64,000 nucleotides of DNA, taken from Latrodectus hesperus (Eukaryota; Arthropoda; Arachnida; Araneae; Theridiidae). The DNA is taken from assembly GCA_037975125.1 (NCBI GenBank), contig CM075853.1, positions 93,056,773 through 93,120,772 on the forward strand. Direction: 5' to 3'. The notes beneath the pieces are model-generated. The model searched no databases. It was given only the letters and a program-made list of their open reading frames with translations, and was not told the DNA's origin. Position 1 is the stretch's first letter; each line of letters opens with the position of its first letter. Shown piece by piece: positions 1 through 38,959 of the stretch. The position numbers were made by a program, and so were the translations under genes.

Positions 1-1655
1 CATCCAGGATGCTCTAAGTTATGTAGGTCAATGGTGCATGGATAGGGACCTGATGGTTAATCCTCTGAAAACCTACCTTGTACCTTTTACACGCAAAAAG
101 AAACGGAAGGGTTTTTTCATTCCAAGACTTTTTGATGTTGAAATCAATGTGGCTTCAGAGGTGAAGTATCTGAGCATTTATTTAGACCAAAAACTCAAGT
201 TGAATAAGCACATTGATGATAAAATTAACCGAGCAAAGAAAAGCATTATGATTTGCAGGTGAATGCTTGGTAAAAACTGGGGTCTACATCCAAAACTGAT
301 GTTGTGGATGTACACAGCTATTGTCAGTCACATTCTCACATATGCCTGTGTAATCTGGCTGCGTAAGGTGGAACAGAAGACTGTGACTGACTAGGAGGTC
401 TACAAAGACTGGCCTGTCTCTGCATCACAGGAGCAATATCCACCATGCCAACAGGAGCATTGGAAGTTATGTTGGATCTGACTCCCTTAGGCATCTTCAT
501 CTGCAGCATTGTGAGAATGACTGCATACAGAATGAAGCTACAAAACCAATGGTACGACCAACCTGTTGCCAAAGGGCACAGGGGTATTACCGGAAAAATT
601 CAAGATCCTACTTTCCTGATGCCCTCGGACATCATGGAAAAGTCATACATGTTTGAAAGGGCATTTGAAATAGTTTTTCCAACTAGAGATGAATGGGACA
701 ACAACATGTTCGAAACTAAAACAGGAGATCTAACCTGGTACACAGACGGATCAATGAAAAACATCCTCTCAGGACTGGGAGTTGTGTCGTGTCACCAAGA
801 ACTAGCCTATCTGTAAGCCTTGGGCGATACGCTACGGTCTTCCAGGCAGAAGTTTTGGCCATTATCTACTGTCTACGACTAAATATGAAGAAGGGCTACC
901 ACGGTAAGCGGATTCTCATTTTTAGTGACAGTCAAGCTGCTTTAAGAGCGCTTAATTCTTTCGAAATCAAATCTAAAATGATTTTGGAATGTAGGAACCT
1001 TCTTACAGAAGGCAACTAGAAACAAGGTGATCCTTGTATGGGTGCCAGGACACAAAGGTATCGAAGGTAATGAAAGGGCTGATGAACTTGCTAAACAAGG
1101 ATCGTCTTTTGCTCCCATCGGTGCAGAACCTTTTTGTGGGATCAATTTGAAGACCACAAAAACCAATGTTCTTTGATGGGAAAAACGGAAGATGTATGAA
1201 GCTTGGCTCAACACTCCTGGTCAAACCCACGCTAAAAGTATGATTTGTAGATCATCAGCGAGGATTGCCTCTGAAATTCTAAGATGATCTAGGCAGAAGA
1301 TACGTTTAACCGTAGGCTTCATAACTGGGCACTACTATTTCAGAAAACACCTCCATAAAATGGGACTCTATCAGCAAGTTCCTATCTGCAGGAAATGTCA
1401 TACGCAAGAGGAAACGGCCAAGCATATCATTTACGAATGCGAGGCTCTTGCCCCTTCCCTAGATTAACTTCTTTAGGCATCATCCATACTAGGGAGTTAC
1501 ACCAAGACTCCATTAAAGGGTTATCGGACTTTATTAATAAAATGGGTGACCCGAGCAATTGGAACTAGGAAACATTGGGTTTGGAGTTAATAGTACAAAA
1601 TGCTGATAAAAGCAGAGGTGCCGAATGACATACAAACCCAACTCTAAGAAGAAGA
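1..1655 (+). mobile_element. Decayed 3' half of an RNase H-bearing non-LTR retrotransposon (R1/I type)
   Basis: Seen: three-frame translation gives, in order, the end of a reverse transcriptase (38-262, with 'VKYLSIYLDQKL' and 'KTYLVPFTRKKK'), the linker typical of these elements (about 385-500, 'LQRLACLCITGAISTMPTGA'), an RNase H domain (about 736-1110), and a C-terminal zinc-knuckle-like motif (Cys at 1387 and 1396, His near 1423, Cys at 1438). The four RNase H acidic positions are all recognisable: Asp in YTDGS (745), Glu in QAEV (849), Asp in FSDSQ (927) and Asp in ERADELA (1081). The 3' end is an (AAG)n tail at about 1647-1660. Stops and frameshifts between the pieces mean it is dead. 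The same 3' end recurs at 8050-8342 and 34504-34562, which fixes the element's terminus. Family knowledge: RNase H plus a C-terminal CCHC motif points to the R1/I group, not RTE. The 5' part lies outside the window. Confidence 0.85.
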
Positions 1656-1740
1656 AGAAGGAACAAATCCAGTAATGGATGTAATTTGTAAGACATTAAG
1701 CATAGAAAACTAAGTTCTTTTACTACTCGTACAGTAAGGG

Positions 1741-3901
1741 GATAGGGATGGGATCTTGTTACTTTTCCTGTACTGAGTACATACTTAGTACAGTTACTTT
1801 TAAAGTAACAAGTAGATTACCGATTACTTTTTGTACTTGTTACAATTTCTTTTTGTACTGCTATCTATCGGATTAAAATATAGTGACAAAGTTTATAAAA
1901 TTTTATAAATAAATTGAGTAAAAACAAAGTAAATTATAACTAAATTAAAAATTAATTAAAACTAAATAAGTAGGTCAATAATATTTTGTATTACTCCATA
2001 AAATTAATTAATATAATTAATGTTAATTTAAATTATTATCCCTTATAAATAAGCATTAACTTAAATATTAATAAAAAGATCTATAAAAAATAATTATTAT
2101 TTATGCAACATTTCACTGATTGCAAGTTTTTGTTTTTCCTGTAATGCTTTAATTTCTAGTATCAGGCAAAGAAATATAAGTTATTTATCTACAAACCGTT
2201 TTTTTGTAAAAAATTGTAAACTTCTAAATTTTCTTAAACTTATTTCATTCAATAAAAGAATCATGACATTTTGTTATTTACATTTGTTTTCAGAATTTAT
2301 ATCTATTCTAAATAAATTTTCCAATTACTAAATAGTAATTTTCAAAGACTTCCAATGTTAATTAAAATATAAAATTAAAGGAGATAATATAATTTCAATT
2401 TTTCAACTTAATCAGCTTAATTTTTTAGTAGAATTTAGTAAGACTTTCCAATTATATTAATGAATTTTTATAATTAACTGGTTAATATTTTGCAAAGAAT
2501 TGTAAAGTGGAAGGTTTAATCAATTACAAAGAGGTTTTGTTTTAAGTTGGCTTACAAAAACACAGCAATTATAATCAAAAAAATCAACTTAAAGTAAATT
2601 TTCTTATTTTTCTGTAATTAAACATTAACGAGACAAACATAGTAAAAAATTTTTTTATGTATAATAGATAGTAATTTTTATTATAAAAGACGTTTATTTG
2701 TTTATATTTTTATGAAGTAGATAAACGAGTTTTTTCTAAAATAAAAATTGCATTAACTCACATATCTTATTTCAGTTTCCTGAAACTTAACTAATTTATG
2801 GTGAAATAAAGTAGCTTTGCAATTAATAATGTATTAATAATGTTTAAGTAAACATAATTATTTTAATATTAGATATAGTTGCATAAAATTTGAATAACTA
2901 TTAAAAATATATCTAAATGTTATAATGTTATTAAGGTAAAATATTGAGAAATAATGTTTAATACAAAATGGAGGAACAGAAATACATATATTTTATTTAC
3001 ATCAATCCATAATTTAAGAAATAAACATGACGGTAACACATGATGGTATAATAAAGATAAGATAAAAATTAACTTAATAAAAGCTTTTTTTAATTTTGAA
3101 ACTTTAAACTAAAATGAATAAACTACCTTTATTAGGTTTAAATAAACATTCTCATTATCTGAATAAAAATAAATCGTATGGTAAAAAATATAAAAGAACA
3201 TTTTTTCTAGAAGTTTAAATTTGATATATTTACAGTAAAATATAGTGAAAGAAAAACATATTTGAATAAAAAATACACACATTTATACGGAATTATAATA
3301 AAAAAATATGCATAGTAAAAATAACAATGGAAGCATATAAGCACATTTAATTTAAATTTTAGAAATCTAACCTAGTTTAAGGTTCAAATAAATATGTTAT
3401 TTATGTTCATAAAATTAAATAATATTAAAAAAAATAATAACAAAAATAAAAGTTAACAAAAATTGCTAAATATGTAGCAAGAATATCATGCTTTTCTTAT
3501 ATTTAAAAAAAACGTGATATATTTGAAAAAGAACGATAATCACTAAAGAGATGTGCCACGATTATTTTGGTTTTCTCAACTCATTTATTTTATTAATCGA
3601 AACGAAACAAATGTACATGCCTATTTTATTTCGCAATATAAATTCATTATGTCTCCCTCTCCAACTCAAGTATCCCTCTTCTATTTTCCAGTTAAACCAA
3701 CGGGGATATTATGGTACGTACTCGCTCTGTCTTTGAAACTGGTCACGTACATTCTACACGCAACTGTCTGAGGATACTCGAACTCGCGTTGACTTCGTTA
3801 CTGGAAGTACTGAGTATTTGGAAAAAAAGTACTGATTACAGGTTGTTTCATTCAAATACTGATTACAAAATACTGGTTACAAGTATCTTTTACCATCCCA
3901 A
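1741..3901. mobile_element. Putative hAT-like non-autonomous element
   Basis: Seen: the left end (from about 1743) reads TAGGGATGG, then GATCTTGTTAC. The right end, on the opposite strand from 3901, reads TTGGGATGG, then GATACTTGTAAC. Both ends are followed inward by many short subterminal motifs of the GTAAC, GTACT and TGATTAC kind (about 1760-1860 and 3790-3890). Short inverted ends with dense subterminal repeats are typical of hAT elements. The interior is very AT-rich and shows no transposase reading frame; small open frames at 3551-3947 lie in the right subterminal region and look fortuitous. I could not find a clean 8-bp target duplication (AGTAAGGG against AGTATGAG matches 6 of 8), so the boundaries are approximate. 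Confidence 0.45.
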
Positions 3902-4162
3902 GTATGAGTATGTGATGAAATTCCCACTTATTAGTGAAAAAAAGTGAGTATATTTCATGTCTTTTGTTTTCATAGATTAGTTACTATAGCATTCTTAATT
4001 ATATCGAAGGATATAAATAATTTACATAACTGTACGTGTATAAATTATTTTAATTTTTTGTCTTCATTTTATAATTGATTAAAAATTCTTTTTGTTTCAT
4101 TATAATATGCGGTAAATTTTGTTCTGAAATTGTTCTTTAAATATGAAAACCTTCATTTTTAG

Positions 4163-4184
4163 GTATATTGCTGTGGAAATTTAA
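4163..4184 (+). other. 5' untranslated part of the second exon of the unknown gene (putative)
   Basis: A pyrimidine-rich stretch ending TTCATTTTTAG (to 4162) looks like a splice acceptor just before the start codon, so a further non-coding exon probably lies upstream. An in-frame TAA at 4182-4184 directly precedes the ATG. I could not locate the promoter or first exon. Confidence 0.35.
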
Positions 4185-32632
<28,448 letters not shown>

Positions 32633-32658
32633 TTTTCACTTGTCAAATAGCACTTGCC

Positions 32659-32662
<4 letters not shown>

Positions 32663-32739
<77 letters not shown>
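32663..32739. repeat. (AT)n microsatellite, about 77 bp, in the predicted 3' UTR
   Basis: It starts only 30 bases after the predicted stop codon of the unknown gene, so it would lie in the mature mRNA and could self-pair. Confidence 0.95.
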
Positions 32740-32742
<3 letters not shown>

Positions 32743-33339
32743 TGTTAGTATTTCATAGTAGTTGTAAATATTTACCAGATGACTTGAATGAAGATGAATT
32801 ACTTAATACATGAATTTTGATAAAGGAACCTTTTTTATAAAGGAAGTTCACAAAATTTCATTTTAGTGTGTTTTGAACAAGGATTTAATTTATATTTAAA
32901 AATCCTCAGATCAAATAATTGAGCACACAGTAAATGAGAATGAAAGACGTTCAAACATCAAATAAAAAAGTGGAAAAAGTACTGTGACCAGCTAGCTTAC
33001 AAAATTGACTTTTTTTCTTTCAAGGAAAAGCAACAATAAAATGCTTTGCTACAGTGAAAAAAATGTGTTTCTGAGACAAAAAGAAAAGTGCTTTTTAAAT
33101 ATGAATTTTATTTTGCATGGTTCTTATATAGTACATACTAAATAGTATTTTACTAATAATACTATATTTATAAAGAATTTGGTAAAAAAAAATAAATAAT
33201 TAAGACAATACTTAATTTTCTGTTTTATGAACTTAGAATTTTGTGAGCTATTTTATAAGTCCCACTACAAGTTCATAAAAAATTAGTATTTACTGTATTA
33301 GGAAATGATAAATTTTTACTTAACTCCTCCCATTCAAGT

Positions 33340-33930
33340 AACTAACCAATGATATGCCAGTCAATCACACTATAGCTCATCAACTCATTTCCAGCTCTAG
33401 TAGAGGGTGAGGTCCTATGGACCTAGGAACCTCATGAAAACAGGTACAGCCAGCTGAAATTAAGAAATGAATATGTACTAATTAAAAAAACATATAAGAT
33501 TGACACAACATAATGAATAATGAGCAAGTTTTTCAAATCTGAGAAAATAGTTTCTTCAACATTTTAAGAGATAGATTATTAAGTAGTTTAATTTGATTAT
33601 ATTTAAGAATTCAGCATAAAAATAAAACTACTATGCTTAACGTAAATATTATCTAAGTTAATTTTTAAAAATATATTAGTATAAGGCATATAGGGGTTCG
33701 AGGTACGTTTCTTGAGCTGGCAAGGTAGAGTCAAAATATTATCCCTTCTGAGGGTGGGTTAATAAAGCTGAGTACCATGCATGCTCGAGAACAAAACACT
33801 GCAGGTTTCACATTAGGCTGACCATCTAACCAGGGCACATACTTTATACCCCAAGACCATATATCAAGATAGCAGATATGGGCACTGTAGACCTTGGCCT
33901 CCTTTGGGCTAATATGCCACTGAGTCTATT
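33340..33930. other. GC-richer block, unclassified, possibly TE-derived
   Basis: Compared with its AT-rich surroundings the stretches 33340-33450 and 33690-33925 have near-normal base composition and many short repeats. I see no reading frame, box A/B pair or terminal repeat that would name it. Confidence 0.3.
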
Positions 33931-34489
33931 TTTGTTTAATATAAATTATAACTATTTCATAATATTTTGTCTTTAGACACTGGGCAATATAAATAAGATG
34001 CATTTCTGTTATACTTATGGACAAATATAATAAAAATATTTTGCAAGGGCAATGCCTAATTTTTAATCACTGTCCAATCGCACTCTAGATGCTCATTCTG
34101 ATGTTCAGGTATAAGTAAAATTTAGCTCCCAAAAAAAAAAATAACAATTTTAAAAATTTAAATTATGCATATGCAGTGGTCTCCCCCTAGTTTTCTAACA
34201 AAAAAGTAGTTTTTATTAATATATATTGAATATTTAACAAACAAATGATTTAAGATTAATAATTATTAAAAAAAAGAAAAAAGATTTCGACTGGAAAATT
34301 TAGTCAAGAGATGATTAAAAATTGCACTTTTTCTATTTTGCATATGTTTTTATATTTAGCAAAAAAAAAAAATTAACTTATACATTATGCATTGTTTTCA
34401 ACTCTTAATTAACTTTTGTATATATAAAGGTTCATCCAGTTATAATTTATAGCAACTTAAACTTCTGGGTCAGAAATGGGAATTTAACT

Positions 34490-34576
34490 GAAGGTTGAGC
34501 ATTTAATGGTACAAAATGATGATTAAAGCAGAGGTGCCAATGACATACAAACCCAACCTTAAGAAGGTTGAGCATT
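34490..34576 (+). mobile_element. Very short 5'-truncated retrotransposon insertion with target-site duplication
   Basis: The 59-bp body 34504-34562 matches the last bases of the R1/I-type element (TGGTACAAAATG..., then GACATACAAACCCAACCTTA). It is flanked by the exact 14-bp duplication GAAGGTTGAGCATT (34490-34503 and 34563-34576). Confidence 0.85.
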
Positions 34577-37500
34577 GTGATGTCATGTATGAAGTCAGAA
34601 TATTTTGTGTTGTAGTTATTTATTTATTACAATTATGTAGATGGATTTGAGTGTATAAATACAACTACATAATTGAAGAAAACATTCATAAGTCACACTA
34701 AACAGCTGCAAAAATACATCTGTGAATTCAGACTCAAATTAAGTGAAATTCCATTATAACAGAGAAATCTTGCTTATATTAACAGAATTCATTAAAAAAA
34801 TTTTTTATAATAAAACCTCTATTAATAACATATTATATATATTTCTACACAAGTATTTTTACTGTGCTTAAATAATTCTATTTATTAATAAAGTAGAAAT
34901 AAATATGTATATTTGTCTAGCCCTTGGAATTTTTTTCTCAGTTGCAATCATGTATGCAAAATTTTTCTAAACTGTGTTTACTATTTTCATAGATATAGCT
35001 TTTATAAACATTTATTAATATTAAAAAAGGTGTGTGATACATTTTTACTTATAGTTATAAACAATCTTTAATCATAATATATAAAATATAATATTCATGA
35101 CACTGTGCAGCAAAAATATTAAAATTAGGCATGTTATTTAAAAAAGGAAATTGTGCACAAAATATAGACACTAGAAAAAAATTTATCACCTATATTTGAG
35201 TTTCTTTTTTAATGCTGTGGCAGAAAAGATTTGGTGATGTATTTATTCTTAGAATATTAATGTTCCAATATATTCAGTTTTCTCATTTAAAAAACCTTTT
35301 TTCCTAAAACTCATAACATTTCATTACAATATGCAATATTTATTAAATATATAATCCAAGTATCTGAAGTCTGTCAAGAGTTGTTGGAAAATTTGTCCTG
35401 AAGAAATCAATTTATGATCAGATTGCATTATAAAAATCATTGACATTTTTTGCATAAAACATCAAATGCTTTTAAAATGATAAAAGTAAAGAATCACGAT
35501 ACAGAATTGACCCCAGTAAGAATTAGTTAAGTCCTGCCAAATATCAAAGATATGCAGGAATAGATACCTCAATTTTATTGAATTTTATTTTCAATTATCA
35601 AAGGTATATTAAGCTCAACAAAAAGGACTCCAATTATTTTATATTAATTGAAATCCAACATTTGATAATTTAAATGTTTATGAACATTTCAATTTGATTA
35701 AATACAAATTAAAATTTATGATTTTAAAATCATAAATTTTGGCTCTTGCTACTTTTGAAATATGTGATATACTATCCAAGAGCAAAGGAAATAAAAAAAG
35801 AATCTTATATTTACAGTAAAAAAATTAAAAGGTAAAAAAATATGAGGAGCCATTTAATTGAAAAAGTTTCCTAAAAGAAAATCTAAAAAATTCAGTTTTA
35901 AAAATATGTTAATACAAAAAATCCAACAGACTATTTTACATGGAATAAGTTTTCTTATGGGAACAAATTTCTTTGTTTATAAATATTTTGAATTATTCAA
36001 TGATCTTTCATTAATTATATTAAATTTTTCTTAAATTATAGCAACCAATTTACCATCATTTATAAGACATAAATGCACTGCTTACTACACATCAATTTTA
36101 TTGATTTTTAGGCTAATTTAAAAAGTAGCATTATTATTTATTTATGCATTGAAATAGAGGTGTATTTAAATAATGGTTATGTCAACTTCAATTATAAATA
36201 GAATAAGGTTATATATACTTTACTAAATTAAAACCAGTGATTTTCAAAAGTGCTTAAAAATTAATATCATTAATAAAGTTAACATGCTATTAAGAAATTA
36301 TACATTTGAGAAGTATGTTTTAACAAAATTTCAACCTTTTTAAAAGTACCATTTTGATTAAATAAATATGCATAATTTTATATAAATAGCTAAAATCAGG
36401 TTCAATCTAAAAGTTCTCTGTATTTTAAAAAAGAACAAAAAGATTGCTTTTGATTTTGCAAAGGAATGAAAAATCCAATTACTTTTTAAAAAGGTTTCTT
36501 TGATGTAATATATTGTAATTTTATAGTAATATATTGCAAATTTATAGTTACTGTTTTTTATTATCTATAATCTATTATCTAATTTTTAAAAATTTTGGAA
36601 TCATAAATTGGTTCTTTATATATATTAAAACTCTATACAAATATAAAAATTAATCATACATTGAATTATTAAAAAAATAAAGATGTGAAATATTCAAGAT
36701 TTATAATTAAAAGTTGTCTGTATTTTTTAAAGGATATAATTAAATTAAAAAATTTAAAATATTTAATTATATTAAGAAACATATCTTAAAATCCTAAATT
36801 GTTTTTGCTTATTGTAAGTTCTTTTAATCTCAATAAAGTTAGAATTAATTATATTACACAGCTCTTCAAGGAATTAATATAACAAAATTTTCTTTCAATA
36901 TATTTTTACGTTATTTAAAATCTCGTTATTAAATTAAGAGCTAGTTCTTGTATAAATAAAGCTTAAGAATCTTTTTGAACTATTAGCTTTTATTTATTTT
37001 GCTATTAAACATTAATAATTACTTCCTTTATTATTATTAAATATTCACTTAAAATATTAGTTAAAATTATACTCCGATCAAAATATTTTGCCTACTAAAT
37101 TATTCAAAATGTTAGGTTTCAGTGCAATTTAAGGTGACTAGAATTAGGTTCTTTCACTTTCAATTTTGCAATGCAACTTTTAGTAGAATGAAATTATGTT
37201 TGAGATATTTCTCTACACTGTTAATATAACACATAAACAAAACTTGAGTTTTAATACTTTCATTGTTTTATGGATGTTTATCGCGGCTAAAAATGAAATA
37301 ACCTAAAATGTTATTTGAATATAAAATTAATTTCATAAGTAAATTTTAATTCAATTTATGTATACATAAAGTATACTAAAGTTTCACAAAAGATATTTTT
37401 ATAAATAAATCATACGGAAAATAAGATCAACTGCAATAATTTATGAAATTTAAATTTTAAGGAAATTAAGATATTTTTTGTCATTAACATTTTTAAATTG

Positions 37501-37780
37501 TCTAAAAATAAACCATTCTTACAATTAGAGTTAAAAGTTAATTAAGTTAAATAAACGACCAAGGAATTTCAAAATGAAATTTTAGATTGAAAGTTAATTG
37601 ACCCTTTAAACTTCGTTATTCATTCTTGCTAAAGAGAAAATATTTCTAAACAAGAAATTAATAGTTTACAATCAGTTTCCTTTTGATTAATAATTACTTC
37701 CTTTACTTACAATGTACACAAAAATGGACTTAGTTATTTTTTGTCTAGAAAAATCCAGATTCTTCTCCCTTCAGCTGACT
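34577..37780. other. Intergenic AT-rich DNA, nothing recognised
   Basis: No coding frame, RNA gene or repeat family can be supported here on either strand. Confidence 0.5.
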
Positions 37781-37892
37781 AAAATTTGCGGCACGTGTTT
37801 GACCCAACACTATTGAAGGACACTTGCTCTTTTTATCGCCAAGCGCGCCAATTCAGCCTATTCTGAAATAATAAACTGATTTCTGTTCTTCC

Positions 37893-37905
37893 GTTGCCTA
37901 GCAAC
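37893..37905. promoter_or_regulatory. X-box (RFX-type binding site) upstream of the Hsp20 gene
   Basis: GTTGCCTAGCAAC fits the RFX consensus GTNRCC-spacer-RGYAAC and is an inverted repeat of GTTGC/GCAAC. It lies about 290 bases before the start codon and is flanked by TTCC and GGAA. Use by the Hsp20 promoter is inference. Confidence 0.5.
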
Positions 37906-37953
37906 CGTGGAAGCGCTACAGATGTAAATATTGCAACCCTTCAGAGTATGCGC

Positions 37954-37993
37954 TTTTCACGCAAGTGATAGCATATGCGTGAAAATACTAGAA
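37954..37993. promoter_or_regulatory. Inverted repeat and possible non-canonical heat-shock element
   Basis: TTTTCACGCA (37954-37963) and TGCGTGAAAA (37976-37985) are exact reverse complements separated by 12 bases. The TTC at 37956 and the GAA triplets at 37981 and 37991 fall in a 5-bp register, as in step-type heat-shock elements. A canonical nGAAnnTTCn array is not seen. It lies 15-50 bases upstream of the TATA box. Confidence 0.4.
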
Positions 37994-38007
37994 AAATCGC
38001 TTGAGAG

Positions 38008-38015
38008 TATATAAA
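38008..38015 (+). promoter_or_regulatory. TATA box of the Hsp20 gene
   Basis: TATATAAA lies 177 bases before the ATG. Transcription would start near 38038-38045, giving a 5' UTR of about 145 bases, consistent with other small heat-shock genes. Confidence 0.75.
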
Positions 38016-38184
38016 CCGCGAAACTGAAGCGTCTGGCAGATTGAACAGAATTCGAATAAGCGTTTGCTGAGAATTCTAGCGATACTTGCCACTTTTCTTG
38101 CGATATCAATTCTCTTCAAGGAATTGTGTTTACTGTTCGGAGTTTCTTCTTATTCTCTGACTTGTGAGATTGTTTTTGACGAAA

Positions 38185-38703
38185 ATGTCTCTGCGAGAAA
38201 TCATCCCTGCATTTTTGGGCCGTGACTGGTGGTCTACCTGGGACTACCCTGAACGCATTATGGATCAGTACTTCGGAACTCAGTTGTTCGACGAGGACCT
38301 GCTTCAGCCTACTCTCTACCGGGGCTACCTAGTATACCCCCGCACACGGGCGAACATCGCAGCTTCCGGCAAATCCGAGGTGAAGAACGATGACAAGGAA
38401 TTCCAGGTAGCTTTGAATGTGAAGCAGTTCAAACCAGAGGAAATCGAGGTTAAAATCGTTGATAACTACATCGTCATCCACGGCAAACATGAAGAGAAGA
38501 GCGAAGACACCGGCTTGGTTCAGAGGGAGTTTACTCGACGATACATGTTGCCGAAGAACTGTGAGCCTGAAAAAGTAACTTCCTCCTTGAACACGCAAGA
38601 AGGCATTTTGAACATCGTAGCACCAAAGAAAGCCATTGAAGCACCTCCAAAACAAGAACGTGATGTACCAGTGAAAGTAGATGATACGAAATCGGACAAG
38701 TAA
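38185..38703 (+). CDS. Small heat-shock protein, alpha-crystallin/Hsp20 family
   Basis: ATP-independent chaperone that binds unfolding proteins in the cytosol and nucleus and forms oligomers. The 172-residue length is usual for arthropod sHsps. Seen: an N-terminal region with WWSTWDYPERIMDQYFG (15-31), an alpha-crystallin domain at about 66-149 (FQVALNVKQFKPEEIEVK at 73-90, the VQREFTRRYMLP motif at 112-123 and EGILNIVAPK at 139-148), and a C-terminal extension with a VPV motif (161-163) matching the I/V-X-I/V element that binds a neighbouring subunit. The frame is open further upstream to GTG at 38164, but the ATG at 38185 has A at -3 and gives the family's standard start. The coding part has no intron, as is common for heat-inducible genes, and is less AT-rich than its surroundings. 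It converges with the KIF13-type gene to the right. Which sHsp paralogue it is cannot be told. Confidence 0.96.
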   Translation: MSLREIIPAFLGRDWWSTWDYPERIMDQYFGTQLFDEDLLQPTLYRGYLVYPRTRANIAASGKSEVKNDDKEFQVALNVKQFKPEEIEVKIVDNYIVIHGKHEEKSEDTGLVQREFTRRYMLPKNCEPEKVTSSLNTQEGILNIVAPKKAIEAPPKQERDVPVKVDDTKSDK

Positions 38704-38933
38704 TTTATAGTGATTTTGTTTCTTAATTTTTCATCTCATTTTGAACAATGCTGAAATATTTTCTAATTTAATTTTGTGCTTTATGCGGAGTACTCTGAAC
38801 TTTAACAATGGAAGTTTTCATTGTAAGTCAGTGATTTTTTCTGTTTCATATTCACTAGTACATGCTCTTACATTTAATGTTCATGTTTAAGATTTGTATA
38901 TCATATTGATATGTAATATATCTAGGTTATATA

Positions 38934-38939
38934 AATAAA
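38934..38939 (+). terminator. Polyadenylation signal of the Hsp20 gene
   Basis: AATAAA 231 bases after the stop codon, followed by a T/G-rich stretch (TTATATGTTTTTGTC) suited to a downstream element. Confidence 0.7.
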
Positions 38940-38959
38940 TCTGTAATTTGATTATATGT

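Noticed and set aside
38164..38184. Upstream extension of the Hsp20 frame to GTG
   Set aside because: Eukaryotic start at GTG is unlikely, and the ATG at 38185 has a good context and gives the family's usual N-terminus.
38329..38655. 108-residue open frame antisense to the Hsp20 gene
   Set aside because: It lies wholly inside the alpha-crystallin coding sequence on the opposite strand and resembles nothing; a shadow of the real gene.
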